Shown here piece after piece: positions 5,722 to 15,800 of a DNA stretch of 37,673 nucleotides. The position numbers were made by a program, and so were the translations under genes. The stretch comes from an uncultured Clostridia bacterium (lineage in GTDB: Bacteria > Bacillota > Clostridia > Oscillospirales > Ruminococcaceae): assembly GCA_947589215.1 (NCBI GenBank), contig CANQCL010000017.1, positions 1 to 37,673 on the forward strand. Reading direction: 5' to 3'. Position 1 is the stretch's first letter; each line of letters starts with the position of its first letter. The notes under the pieces were generated by a model. The model was given only the letters and a program-made list of their open reading frames with translations. It was not told where the DNA came from and searched no databases.

Positions 5722-8523
5722 TTATTCAACCGATTTAAGAGATTCTACCATCTCGATTTTCTTGAGCTTAAAATACAAAACAAAATTAACAGCAACTGAG
5801 AATATAACCGTCAGCATAAATGCAAAAGCATATGCCCACCATACCAAATTTCTATCAAACATAACAATGTCGACCTCAGAAGTTATAACAACAAAATGAT
5901 GCAGAAATATTCCCATTACCCAGCCGATTATTATTCCGATAAGGGTTGAAAGAACATTCTCACGGATTATATAAGCCGAGACTTCGCTGTTGTAAAAGCC
6001 CAGAACTTTTATCGTTGCAATTTCTCTCTTTCGTTCAGTAATGTTTATATTAGAAAGATTGTAAAGCACTACTATTGCCAGTGCTCCTGCGCAGACAATA
6101 AGCAAAATAACTATGGAATTTAAGCTGTCCAGCGTATCAGAAAAACTGCCGCCCAGTTCAGATATAAATGATACCCCGAGAAAGCTGTCGTTTGCAACTA
6201 TCTGCTCAGCCATTTTGTCCTTATCAAAATCCCGTGCGGTATGAATATAAAACGAGTTGAACTCCGTTTGTCTTTGAAACACTTTCTCAAACAGACCGCT
6301 TGACATATAAACATAGTGCGACGCATAATTTTCGGTAATTCCGCTTATCTTCATTTTATAAGTGTTACTGTCCTCGTCATTAAGACAAATCGTGTCGCCA
6401 ACGCTTAAATCAAGAAGCATACAAAGCTTCTCGGTAACTATTACTCCGTCGCTTTCTATATTTAGTTTTTCTTCACTCTCCCTGTTTTGAAGTGATATAA
6501 ACCGGGTTATCCTATCGGGTTCATCGGTTGCAATCACAGAAACGGTATTGGGAGAGCCGTCCTTAACACTTGCAGTAAAGCTTTCAATGCAAAGCGGAAT
6601 ACTGTCCTTGACTCCGCTAATGTTCTCAAGCTTCAACTGTGTATCAGCAATATTCTCCGCCTTATTTGTATTTATCATAACAGCGGCGTCATAATTAAGC
6701 ACGTTATCAAACTGCCTGTCAATTATTGCACTTATCGAATGTTTAAGTCCAACGGCTGTTACGATAAGAGCAGTACAGCCTGCAATGCCCACAACAGTCA
6801 TAAGAAAACGCTTTTTATACCTTAGTAAATTTCTTAATGTAACCTTTGTGAGAAAACTAAGACGCTTCCACAGAAAACCGATATTCTCTAAAAACACTCT
6901 TTTGCCGGCAGGCGGAGACTTAGGTCTCATAAGCTCGCTCGGAACTGCTCTAAGCTCTTTTATTATAGCATACACTACCGTTATTAAAACACAAGCCAGT
7001 GCAACGGCAGTACAGCCTATACAATACCAAGTCAAAAACGGAGTATTAAGCTTTGGTATGTTATATAAAATCTTATAGCTGTTATAGATAATCTTAGGAA
7101 AAATCTGAAGTCCTAAAGACACTCCAACAACGCTTCCCAGAACAGTTGGTACTGCGGCATATATAAGGTACTTTAGGGCAATTCTGAATGATGAATACCC
7201 AAGAGCCTTATATGCACCTATCTGCGTACGGTTTTCCTCGACCATTCTTGTCATTGTTGTAAGGCATACAAGCGCTGTGACGATTATAAAAAACACAGGA
7301 AAAACCTTTGCTATCATATTGACCTTTTCACTGTCGCTCTCAAAAGAAGAATAATCGTCGCTGTCAAACCGTGATGACGCATATATCTTTGGCTCAGCAA
7401 TTTCTGAAAGACTTTTTTCGCTTTCTATAATCTGTGCCTCGCCTTGTTCTATTCTTTGCTTATACTCATTATCAACAGAAGAATCTCCCTGATCCCTCGC
7501 CTTTATAAGCCTTGTAATTTGTTTAGATCTATCCTGATTTTGAACCAGACCCGCATTGAGGATCATAAGTCTTGTATTGCTTTTTTCTTTTTTAATCTGG
7601 TCCTTCAAACTTTTGAGATTTTTTCTGATTTCAGTTCTCATTGTAATCAGAGACTGCATATCGCTGTTAATAATATTCTGCAAGCTCTCAACATCAGACC
7701 TTGCGCTCTCTATATTCTCCTCAGCTTGTGACTTATAATCATCAAACCTGCTTTTAACGCTCTTTTCCAAAGCCTTTGATGCAAACTTTGAATACTCGTC
7801 TACCTTATTCTTATACTCATTGGAAAACGGCTCGTACTTATCAAGTCCCTCAACACTTAAATAAAGCTCGCTGTAATAATCGTCAATAAAATCCTCCTCT
7901 AAAAGAAATATATTACTGATTATTTTTCCGTTTCCGGCACTTGTTTTATCTCTTTGATATCCAATATAAAGAGGACTTGCAGCAACACCCACTATTTTAT
8001 AGGTGTCCTTAGCAAGTGAATCGGTTATTTTGGCGTTCTCCTCCACAGAAGAAATGGTTATGCTCTCACCTGTTTTAAATGTATCCGGTGAGCCGACCTT
8101 TCTTTCAACAACGCATTCTCCCGACTTTTCAGGCAGTCTGCCCTCAAGCAGAACAAGCTTATTTAATGCATCATTACCCTTATATCTGTCGGTATAAGAC
8201 ATTGCTTTTAACACGATATTCTCATCATTGTAATTATAGAAAACATCTTTTGAATATGAAGGCATTATTCCCTTGACAAACCCAAGCTGAGACAACGCCT
8301 GAACATCATCTGACTTTATACCTATCGTTGACTGAAGCCTTATATCCATAAGGTTGTTATCCTTGAAATAATCAGCCGCAGTACCCTTCATATAGGGCAT
8401 TGTTGCTTTAATCCCTGCAAAAAAGCCGCAGCCTATAGCCACTATCAGAAAAATAGAAACAAAACGTCCGACAGTTCTGAATATTTCACGCCATATATCC
8501 TTGTAAAATGCAGTAAGCCTCAT
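5722..8523 (-). CDS. large FtsX/MacB-type ABC permease
   Basis: A 933-residue membrane protein with one N-terminal membrane segment (about residues 16-36), a large extracytoplasmic region with a predicted coiled coil (about 250-380), three membrane segments at about 400-530 forming the first FtsX domain, a second extracytoplasmic domain, and a final block of three segments in the last 170 residues. This is the two-FtsX-domain layout of peptide- or lipid-handling ABC systems. I chose the ATG at 8523; a GTG at 8535 overlaps the GGAG. It starts 28 bases after the trpS stop and likely works with the ATPase at 3763-4464. The substrate is unknown. Confidence 0.85.
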   Translation of the reverse strand: MRLTAFYKDIWREIFRTVGRFVSIFLIVAIGCGFFAGIKATMPYMKGTAADYFKDNNLMDIRLQSTIGIKSDDVQALSQLGFVKGIMPSYSKDVFYNYNDENIVLKAMSYTDRYKGNDALNKLVLLEGRLPEKSGECVVERKVGSPDTFKTGESITISSVEENAKITDSLAKDTYKIVGVAASPLYIGYQRDKTSAGNGKIISNIFLLEEDFIDDYYSELYLSVEGLDKYEPFSNEYKNKVDEYSKFASKALEKSVKSRFDDYKSQAEENIESARSDVESLQNIINSDMQSLITMRTEIRKNLKSLKDQIKKEKSNTRLMILNAGLVQNQDRSKQITRLIKARDQGDSSVDNEYKQRIEQGEAQIIESEKSLSEIAEPKIYASSRFDSDDYSSFESDSEKVNMIAKVFPVFFIIVTALVCLTTMTRMVEENRTQIGAYKALGYSSFRIALKYLIYAAVPTVLGSVVGVSLGLQIFPKIIYNSYKILYNIPKLNTPFLTWYCIGCTAVALACVLITVVYAIIKELRAVPSELMRPKSPPAGKRVFLENIGFLWKRLSFLTKVTLRNLLRYKKRFLMTVVGIAGCTALIVTAVGLKHSISAIIDRQFDNVLNYDAAVMINTNKAENIADTQLKLENISGVKDSIPLCIESFTASVKDGSPNTVSVIATDEPDRITRFISLQNRESEEKLNIESDGVIVTEKLCMLLDLSVGDTICLNDEDSNTYKMKISGITENYASHYVYMSSGLFEKVFQRQTEFNSFYIHTARDFDKDKMAEQIVANDSFLGVSFISELGGSFSDTLDSLNSIVILLIVCAGALAIVVLYNLSNINITERKREIATIKVLGFYNSEVSAYIIRENVLSTLIGIIIGWVMGIFLHHFVVITSEVDIVMFDRNLVWWAYAFAFMLTVIFSVAVNFVLYFKLKKIEMVESLKSVE

Positions 8524-8550
8524 TAATATAAACACTCCGTAAGGAAATTT

Positions 8551-9561
8551 CTATCTTGCGTCAACAAAGCCCACCTTATGGTATACCTTTGAAAGGATCC
8601 TGTTTGTTATTCTCATCGCAGATTCCGCTCCGCTTGTGTAACATTCTTTCAAGTAAGCCTTATCAGCAATAAGCCTTGAAAAATCATCTCTTACCGGCTT
8701 TAAGTAATCGGCTACTGCCTCTCCAACCGCCAACTTGAAATCACCGTAGCCCTTTGACGCAAACTCACTCTCTATCTCGTCATAGGTTTTTCCCGTAACG
8801 CAAGAGTAAATCGACATAAGATTGTTTATTCCGTCCTTGCCCTCGCGGTAGCAGATTTCTGTTTCGCTGTCTGTTACAGCCCTTTTGAATTTTCTTATAA
8901 TAGTATCCTTGTCGTCGAGAATATAAACGGTCGCATTCTGATTTTCATCCGACTTCGACATCTTCTTAGTAGGGTCAGCAAGAGATTTGACACTTGCTCC
9001 CACAGGCGGTATATAAGGCTCCGGCAGCTTGAAAAATTCACCGTATTTATTATTAAATCTGCCTGCAACATTTCTCGCAAGCTCTAAATGCTGTTTTTGG
9101 TCAGCGCCAATAGGTACTAAATCCGCATTATAAGCCAAAATATCCGCAGCCATTAAAACAGGATATGTAAACAATCCTGCGTTGACGTCATCTGCGTGCT
9201 TTTTTGACTTATCCTTAAACTGAGTCATTCTCGAAAGCTCACCAAACTGCGTTGAACAAGCCAAAACCCAATTTAGTTCAGCGTGGCACTTATTATGACT
9301 CTGGAAGAAAGCAATTGACTTTTTAGGGTCAATCCCGCAGGCTAAAAGCAAAGCATACGCCTGTAATGAGTTTTGTCTTAGCTTAGACGGTTCCTGCCTT
9401 ACAGTTATGGCGTGAAGGTCAACTATTGAGTATATGCAGTTATATTCATCTTGAAGCGTTCCCCAGTTGCGGACAGCCCCTAAATAGTTGCCTAATGTAA
9501 ACACTCCCGTAGGCTGTATTCCGCTAAAAATAATCTTTTTTTCTCTATCAAACTCTGGCAT
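8551..9561 (-). CDS. trpS: tryptophanyl-tRNA synthetase
   Basis: A 336-residue class Ic aminoacyl-tRNA synthetase that charges tRNA-Trp. The HIGH-equivalent TLGN is at residues 22-25 after SGIQPTG, and the KMSKS loop is at 200-204. Length and both motifs are typical and complete. AAAGGAG lies 7 bases before the ATG. The 95-base upstream gap has no room for, and no sign of, a T-box leader, so it is probably not regulated by uncharged tRNA in that way. The ABC permease follows closely and may be cotranscribed. Confidence 0.95.
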   Translation of the reverse strand: MPEFDREKKIIFSGIQPTGVFTLGNYLGAVRNWGTLQDEYNCIYSIVDLHAITVRQEPSKLRQNSLQAYALLLACGIDPKKSIAFFQSHNKCHAELNWVLACSTQFGELSRMTQFKDKSKKHADDVNAGLFTYPVLMAADILAYNADLVPIGADQKQHLELARNVAGRFNNKYGEFFKLPEPYIPPVGASVKSLADPTKKMSKSDENQNATVYILDDKDTIIRKFKRAVTDSETEICYREGKDGINNLMSIYSCVTGKTYDEIESEFASKGYGDFKLAVGEAVADYLKPVRDDFSRLIADKAYLKECYTSGAESAMRITNRILSKVYHKVGFVDAR

Positions 9562-9619
9562 AGTAAATCTCCTTTAATCTTTTATTTTTATTAAACGAAT
9601 ATCAAGCGTTAATTAGCCA

Positions 9620-9660
9620 CTCTTGCTTCTTGCTTCTTGCTTCTAGCCTCTTGCATCTAG
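9620..9660. repeat. imperfect 7-bp tandem repeat (TCTTGCT)
   Basis: About five copies of a TTCTTGC-like heptamer, the last ones degenerate, lie immediately after the aminotransferase stop codon and run into the trpS upstream region. A looser version of the same word occurs at 10988-11012. Probably slipped-strand simple sequence with no clear function. Confidence 0.6.
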
Positions 9661-10850
9661 TGGAACATTTCTCTTGACAACTCACCTATAAGCTCACAAC
9701 CCTTGATAATCTGCTCATCAGTAGGCGTTGAGAAATTCAGTCTGAACGATGTCGTTTTATCAGTTTCGTTAATTGTAAATGCCGTTCCGGGAACAACCGC
9801 TACCTTGAACTCGGCGACAGCCCTTTTGCAAAAGCCCATCATATCACAGTCATCGGGCAGAGTGCACCATATAAACAGCCCACCCTCAGGCTTTGTGAAT
9901 TTAACCTTATGTGAGAAGTTCTTTTCAATCTCGCCTAACATTAGTTCGCACTTATGTTTGTAAATTTTTCTTATGTCCGCAAGGTGCTTTTCCATATCGC
10001 AGGTTGAAAGAAACCTCTCAGCCAAAACCTGCGCCCAAATATTCGTGTGAACATCTGATACCTGCTTGCAAACAATGATTTTAGAAATGATCTCCTTAGG
10101 CGCTGAGCAGTATCCCACTCTTATTCCAGGAGCAAGTACCTTTGAAAATGTTCCCGAATAGATAACCCTGCCGCTCTTATCCATACTTTTTATAGATCGT
10201 ATATCCTCTCCCGCAAAACGAATATCGCCGTAAGGATTATCCTCTAAAATGAAAATATCATATTTCTCGGCAAGCTCATAAACCTGTTTTCTCTTTTCAA
10301 GAGACATAGTAAGCCCTGTTGGATTTTGAAAATTCGGTATAAGATAAATAAGTTTTGTACTCTTATTATTCTTAATCGTTTCCTCAAGCTTTTCTATATT
10401 TATGCCGTCGTCATCAAGCTCTACCCCAACAAGATTGACATTATAAGACTTAAAAGCATTGAGCGAACCTATAAACGAAGGTGCTTCGCAGATTATAGTA
10501 TCGCCCTCGTTGCACAGCACCTTTGCCGCAAGCTCATTAGACTGCTGCGCACCGGACGTAATAATCAACTCATCACTATCGGGATCAAAATTCCCCTGTG
10601 CTTTCATTCTCTCTTTAAGAACATCTCTCAGAGGCGTATATCCCTCAGTTACAGAATACTGCAAAGCAAGTATAGGATTCTCCTCTAGAATACCCTTTGA
10701 TATTCTCTTTACGTCCTCTACAGGGAAAGCCTCAGGCGCTGGATTTCCTGCCGCAAAAGAAATAACCTCAGGGTCGGAAGTAAATTTCAATATTTCACGA
10801 ATAGCCGACGCCTGAAGATTAGACACCTTTTTTGAAAAGTTATAATTCAT
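9657..10850 (-). CDS. PLP-dependent aminotransferase, LysN/MocR-domain type
   Basis: A 397-residue fold-type I aminotransferase related to 2-aminoadipate and broad-specificity aromatic or branched-chain aminotransferases. It has FAAGNPAPEAFP at the N-terminus, NPTG at 176-179, DNPYG at 204-208 and the Schiff-base lysine 237 in SGTFSK. There is no GntR-type DNA-binding domain, so it is an enzyme, not a MocR regulator. GGAG lies 11 bases before the ATG. A promoter with two inverted repeats precedes it. The exact amino acid cannot be assigned from sequence. Confidence 0.85.
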   Translation of the reverse strand: MNYNFSKKVSNLQASAIREILKFTSDPEVISFAAGNPAPEAFPVEDVKRISKGILEENPILALQYSVTEGYTPLRDVLKERMKAQGNFDPDSDELIITSGAQQSNELAAKVLCNEGDTIICEAPSFIGSLNAFKSYNVNLVGVELDDDGINIEKLEETIKNNKSTKLIYLIPNFQNPTGLTMSLEKRKQVYELAEKYDIFILEDNPYGDIRFAGEDIRSIKSMDKSGRVIYSGTFSKVLAPGIRVGYCSAPKEIISKIIVCKQVSDVHTNIWAQVLAERFLSTCDMEKHLADIRKIYKHKCELMLGEIEKNFSHKVKFTKPEGGLFIWCTLPDDCDMMGFCKRAVAEFKVAVVPGTAFTINETDKTTSFRLNFSTPTDEQIIKGCELIGELSREMFH

Positions 10851-10891
10851 ATAAAATCATACTCCTACCCACATAAAATGCAATTGAAGTA

Positions 10892-10920
10892 AGTATAACA
10901 TATTTTTTACTTTTTGTAAA
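10892..10920 (-). promoter_or_regulatory. promoter of the aminotransferase gene
   Basis: On the minus strand TTTACA (10915-10920), 17 bases, TATACT (10892-10897). The -35 overlaps an inverted repeat, so binding of a factor there would block RNA polymerase. Confidence 0.7.
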
Positions 10921-10938
10921 CAACTTACCTTTTGTAAA
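10906..10938. promoter_or_regulatory. two tandem operators TTTAC-N5-GTAAA
   Basis: Two 15-bp inverted repeats, TTTACTTTTTGTAAA (10906-10920) and CTTACCTTTTGTAAA (10924-10938), have centres 18 bp apart, so they also form a direct repeat. The first covers the -35 of the aminotransferase promoter. The spacing would suit a dimeric repressor binding cooperatively; the regulator is not in the window. Confidence 0.55.
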
Positions 10939-10957
10939 AACATCAATATATAACTAA

Positions 10958-10983
10958 AGCGTTCGGAAATATTTCCGAACGCT
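10958..10983. terminator. terminator after the tarGH genes
   Basis: A perfect 26-bp palindrome with AGCGTTCGGAA arms is located 45 bases past the tarH stop codon and ahead of the aminotransferase promoter. T-rich sequence flanks it on both sides. The arms are the same as the terminator at 2520-2544. Confidence 0.8.
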
Positions 10984-11027
10984 ATTTTAGCATTTTGCTT
11001 TTGGTTTCTTGCCTATTGCAACAACAA

Positions 11028-11840
11028 TCACCCCTGCTGTTGCTGCTTTTTCTGCTTTATTCTTTTTCTTAAATTTTTAGGCAGATCTTCCAAATCGTAT
11101 TCCTCGTCTATAAGCTTTTCGTAATAGTCGCATACATCGTTTACATCGCCTTTTGCAATAAGTCTGCCGTGTTCAAGCAAAATGGCTTTGTTGCATATTT
11201 CTCTAATCTGATCGGTGTTATGAGAAACAAACAGTACAGTTACATTGCTGCTCATCATAGACTTGATTTTTTTCAAGCTTTTTTTCTTGAACTTTCTGTC
11301 TCCTACCGACAAAACTTCGTCAAGAATAAGTATCTCGGGGTCAACAATAGTTGCTATTGAAAATCCGAGCCTTGCCCTCATTCCAGAAGAATAGTTCTTT
11401 ATCGGCACGTCAATAAATTCACCAAGACCTGAAAATTCAACTATTTCATTATACTTCTCTTTGAGAAATTCCCTCGAATATCCCAAAACAGTTCCGTAAA
11501 GGAATATGTTCTCTCCGCCTGTGTACTGTCTGTCAAATCCTGCTCCCAGTTCAAGAAGCGGTACTATCTTTCCATCAACAGTTATTGTACCCTCAGTGGG
11601 CTTAAAAACTCCCGAAATAATTTTTAAAAGAGTTGATTTTCCTGCTCCGTTCAAGCCAAGAACTCCTACCCTGTCGCCCTGCTCAACTTTAAATGATATA
11701 TCCTTTAATGCCCAGAACTCATTGTAATGAAGCTCTCTTTTTAAAAGCTTTATAACAAACTCTTTTATGTTATCAACCTTTTCCTTGCTGAGATTAAATT
11801 TCATTCCTACATGAGAAACGTTTAGAATAGTTTTGCCCAT
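11028..11840 (-). CDS. tarH: teichoic acid export ABC ATPase TarH/TagH-like
   Basis: A 270-residue ATPase of the polysaccharide/teichoic acid exporter family (TagH, Wzt, RfbB). Walker A is GLNGAGKST (62-70), the signature YSSGMRARLGFS is near residue 155 and Walker B ILILDEVLSVGD follows. The C-terminal end is short and lysine/glutamine-rich, without the carbohydrate-binding domain of Wzt. It should power the TarG permease encoded just upstream. The leader is odd: an AGGAGG lies 30 bases before the ATG, with a 17-base hairpin (11852-11868) between. A 15-codon ORF starting at the AGGAGG overlaps the tarH start in another frame, and a second GGAG lies inside the hairpin. Confidence 0.88.
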   Translation of the reverse strand: MGKTILNVSHVGMKFNLSKEKVDNIKEFVIKLLKRELHYNEFWALKDISFKVEQGDRVGVLGLNGAGKSTLLKIISGVFKPTEGTITVDGKIVPLLELGAGFDRQYTGGENIFLYGTVLGYSREFLKEKYNEIVEFSGLGEFIDVPIKNYSSGMRARLGFSIATIVDPEILILDEVLSVGDRKFKKKSLKKIKSMMSSNVTVLFVSHNTDQIREICNKAILLEHGRLIAKGDVNDVCDYYEKLIDEEYDLEDLPKNLRKRIKQKKQQQQG

Positions 11841-11851
11841 GACTGCATATG

Positions 11852-11876
11852 TGCTCTCCTAGCGAGCATTCCTCCT
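11852..11876 (-). promoter_or_regulatory. Shine-Dalgarno separated from tarH by a hairpin
   Basis: AGGAGG (11871-11876, minus strand) is followed by a TGCTC-GAGCA hairpin of 17 bases (11852-11868). Folding out the hairpin leaves 13 bases to the ATG at 11840. The loop carries a second GGAG. Confidence 0.55.
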
Positions 11877-11929
11877 ATTTTAATTTATTAATTTAGACTA
11901 CAAAATCTTTTATTTCAAATTTAATAAAT

Positions 11930-12718
11930 CTAAATGTGCAAAATAAAGTTGTCCTGCTTTTTATAGAAAATAAAAAATCCAAACAGCACTACCGCCAAAC
12001 TAAACAGTGCCGCATACAGCATTCCATAAGGATGCATAGGCTGACCGGAAAATGCATCTCTAAAGCCTTCTATAAGCCTGTATAAAGGATTAAACTTGAA
12101 TATATTAAGCATCCAGCCTTTAAATCTGTTTGTCGTATAGAAAATAGCGCTTGTATACATAATAAGCATTGAAACAACTTCCCAAATGTACTCTACGTCT
12201 CTGAAAAACACATCGACGGTAGCAAGTATCATTCCTACTCCGAATGTCAAGAAGAAAATCAAAACAAGCGGTACGATAGCCTGAAGCATATACCAAGACG
12301 GTTTAACACCCATTATGACAGCAGCTCCGAACAAATCAATGAGAGATATAAGAAAAATCACATATGTGTAAAGCGTTGACGACAGCGGATACAAATATTT
12401 AGGAACATAAACCTTTTTGATCATAGGCGCGTTTGCTCTTATAGAACGCATTGCTGTTTTTGTACCTGATGAAAAATAAGAAAACATTAAACGTCCGATA
12501 AGAATATAAAGTGCGAACGGAATATTCAGTCCCTTTGCATCTCTGCCCAAAAGCCTCGTAAACACAACCGTCAGCACAGCCATTGTGAGCAGCGGCTCAA
12601 TCAATGACCATAGTATTCCAAGATATGACCTTCTGTATTTTAATTTGATTCCCTTTTTAACAAGCTCGTACATCAAATGTCTATAGCTTAAGAATTTTTG
12701 AATATACATATTACTCAT
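11930..12718 (-). CDS. tarG: teichoic acid export ABC permease TarG/TagG-like
   Basis: A 262-residue ABC-2 type polysaccharide permease with six membrane segments. Near the N-terminus it carries the family segment KLKYRRSYLGILWSLIEP, and FFRDVEY lies in the second half. With TarH it flips undecaprenyl-linked teichoic acid to the outside. I chose the ATG at 12718, 8 bases after GGAG; an in-frame ATG at 12739 has no such site. The tarH ATG follows after about 90 bases. An internal promoter lies upstream at about 12824. The order tarG-tarH matches other Firmicutes. Confidence 0.88.
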   Translation of the reverse strand: MSNMYIQKFLSYRHLMYELVKKGIKLKYRRSYLGILWSLIEPLLTMAVLTVVFTRLLGRDAKGLNIPFALYILIGRLMFSYFSSGTKTAMRSIRANAPMIKKVYVPKYLYPLSSTLYTYVIFLISLIDLFGAAVIMGVKPSWYMLQAIVPLVLIFFLTFGVGMILATVDVFFRDVEYIWEVVSMLIMYTSAIFYTTNRFKGWMLNIFKFNPLYRLIEGFRDAFSGQPMHPYGMLYAALFSLAVVLFGFFIFYKKQDNFILHI

Positions 12719-12823
12719 TTGATTCTCTCCATTAATCAATCTTCGTCCTTCGTTGTCGCCGTGCCTCTAATGAGGTTAAGCTAAAACCTGCCTGTACAAC
12801 AATTGCATTTCATATTATAGCAC

Positions 12824-12832
12824 TTAAAGCGC
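12824..12832 (-). promoter_or_regulatory. internal extended -10 promoter for tarGH
   Basis: The minus strand reads TGCTATAAT (TG-n-TATAAT) in the 158-base gap between the fusion polymerase gene and tarG, without a good -35. The predicted leader of about 100 bases holds two small hairpins (AGGTT/AACCT and CCTC/GAGG). It would let the exporter be expressed independently of the long upstream operon. Confidence 0.5.
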
Positions 12833-12876
12833 TAAATTCATTAATAGTGTATTAACTTTTCAATAACTCAGGATTT

Positions 12877-15800
12877 TTATTCTCCGAATAGTATCTTAAC
12901 TAATCTTTCAGCAGATCTTCCGTCGCATTTATTAAGATACCTGTCAACTACCTTTTGCTGCTTTGTAAAATCATACTGATCTATTTCAATAATTCTCTGA
13001 ATCAAATCCATAGTATCAGCTACAACCGGACCGCCTATCATATAATTGTAATTCTTTTTAAAATCATTATTCTCAATATGATTTTGCAGGTCATTTGCAG
13101 TGGCATATATAGGAACATTCAAAAGCGGCGCCTCAAAGAAGCTGCCTCTGTAATCCCCGACAACTACATCTGCGATTGAAAGCAGCGGTCTGAGGGCAAT
13201 GATTCCCTTAACGTCAAATACAAAATCCTTTTGCTGATTTGCAATGTGATACTTATTATCGTTCTTTACCGGTGTATGAAGCACCAATACATATTCATCC
13301 TTGAGATATTTATACATAAGCGGAACATCAAGAAATTCAAGCTTTTTGTAAGGCTCTGTTCTAAATCTGTGTCTCGGAATATAAACTATGATTTTTTTGC
13401 CTCTTGCCTGCGGGAATTTATCATACAGTGTTTTTCTTGTCTGCTCTTTGTATTTTTCATCAAAATAAACATCTGTACATGGGTTTCCTATAGGAACAAT
13501 GTTTGACGGTTCTGTATTTTTCAAAGATTTAACAAACATCTTCGACAAAGCCTCAGACGCAGTAGTAACTACTGAATAATTTACAGACTCTCTTACTTCG
13601 ATCAGCTTCTTTTCATATGATCCCATATTATCCATATTTCTCATATATCCCAAGCTTAGTGTGGGCAAAGCGCACTGCCACATCTGAACGATTTTCGTCT
13701 CAGGTCTGATATCAAGCATACTTATTATATCAATCTGCTCTCTAAGGATTATCACTTCACTGGTGGCAAAAAGCTTAAGATTCTCATCAGAATATGACTT
13801 CTTATTTACAAAATAATTTATCTTTATTCCATCGATTTTTGAAAGTTCATCGCAAAGAGAATACAACTCCGGCTTAATAACATTACCTATAAAATATGGA
13901 TCAAAAATCAGTACACTCTTTGGTATAACTGGATTTTTGCCGCATATCTTTTTATACTTCTTGTTATAAATGCGCTTATCCCAAATATACTTTTCATACT
14001 GTCTTTTAAATTCAATTTCCCTAACGTCGAATTTTTCCTTTTGTTTTTCTATACGCTTTTCTTCATTTTCTTCCTCAAAGTGTTGCATTATACGCTCGTA
14101 TTTTGCAATATTCTCCTCTGTAGACCGAATCATAGTTATCGGAAGAGAATATGTCAATTTTCCAATAGGAATTCCGTCCGCAAGATCCTCAAGCATCTGC
14201 TTAGAGATAGGCGGAGCAAATTCTCTCTTATCACCGTATGTTCCAACAGAGTCAACAAGCGGACCTAAACACTCGCTGAAAATCAAATCATCTTCCTGAT
14301 GCTCTGCGTAATAATTGAATGAGAAATCAAACAGCTCACGCTCCAATGTTTCCTCATCATTATATTGAACTTCACTGTCATAAAAATCCACACAGAACTG
14401 CTTTAAAAATCTCTCCAGTGAATAATTAAGCTCCTCATCGCATTGTATAGGTTCTATTACAGGAACGATCTTTGTACCCTCATATTCATATCTCTCAATA
14501 CTCTTATACGGAATATTTGCAAATATAGCCTCAACAAATATCAGCGATTGAACATGAGTTGTAAAGTTTTTCTTGATGCTTGCTCCCTCAGTTGAGTAGA
14601 TACTTCTCATATAATAATACGGAACATCAATTTCTTTTCCGGCTGCTGTGTGCATTATTCTTACATGGCAGTCTTGAGTATACCCTCTGCCCCAATACTC
14701 GACAAATGCAAACTTTTCAGAAAAATCAATCTCCTGATTGAAGTATTCATTAATTATTTTTCTTTCCTTTCTTGCATAGTCGAGAATATACTTCTTATAC
14801 TTCTCCGAATTCGACAGCACAACCTTTATATCTTCAAGCGTTCTCTGATCTATCCTGTCAACGTCTTTAAGATAAGCAAGCTCAGGAAACTCTCTTTGAA
14901 AGGTTTCTTCGTCAAGACAGGTTGCGTCAAGCAGATGGTCATAGCTCTGAACCTGTGCAAAGTTTCCAAAGTTCGTGAAAAACTCCTTGTCTATCTCGGT
15001 CACAAAAGAAGGTACTCTCCATGCTCTTCTTGAACCGTATATATACTTGGTCTTCATATCAATGCCTTTAGCCCTTATGATAGCATCTGCAATTCTCTTT
15101 AAATGATAGCCGTCTCTAGATATGAAATACAAGGTTTTTATTCCGTTTTTTAATGCGTCCTTTACAGCATAGCTTACATACGGTACCATATACATTGATA
15201 CATGAGCATAAGCATAATAATCCTTGATATTGGTATTTTCATCTCTAAATCTTGCAAGCTTTGCCGCAACAAGAAAAGAGTCATAAGTACCAATTTCTTC
15301 AACCATTGCTGTTTCGTAGTCGTTAAATTCAGGAATACCGTGAACCTTTGCCGTAATTCCTAACTGTCTCGGTCGTTTTCCATCGGCAAATTGACTGTCA
15401 CCGAAATGGCGCCACTCTGAAAAATTATATTCGTCAAAACTCTTATAGACCTCAAGATACAAAAGCTTGGTTGTCTTCTGAACACCGTAATCCGATGACA
15501 AAAACAGCGGCAGCTCTGCCAAAATAGGATTTGCCTTGTAAAGCAGCTTTCTGACAAATTCCTTAGGCAGATACATATCGCTTATTAGTATTACCTTATC
15601 TCCCCGTTTAATAAGTTCTTCAACAAAGCCTATCTTCTCAGGGAGAGGAATTGAGTTTTCATACTCTGCCTCTAGCTCTAAATCTTTAAGAATCTGCTTT
15701 TGCTCGTCGGTAATACCGTAAACATACTGTATCCTGTCAAAGATTTCGTCGAAATAAATTTCTCTTCTGTCGTCTTCCCTGAGATCGAGTGTCTTTATAT

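Noticed and set aside
9562-9656. T-box leader for trpS
   Set aside because: The interval is only 95 bases, holds a simple repeat, and lacks the conserved T-box sequence and an antiterminator stem.
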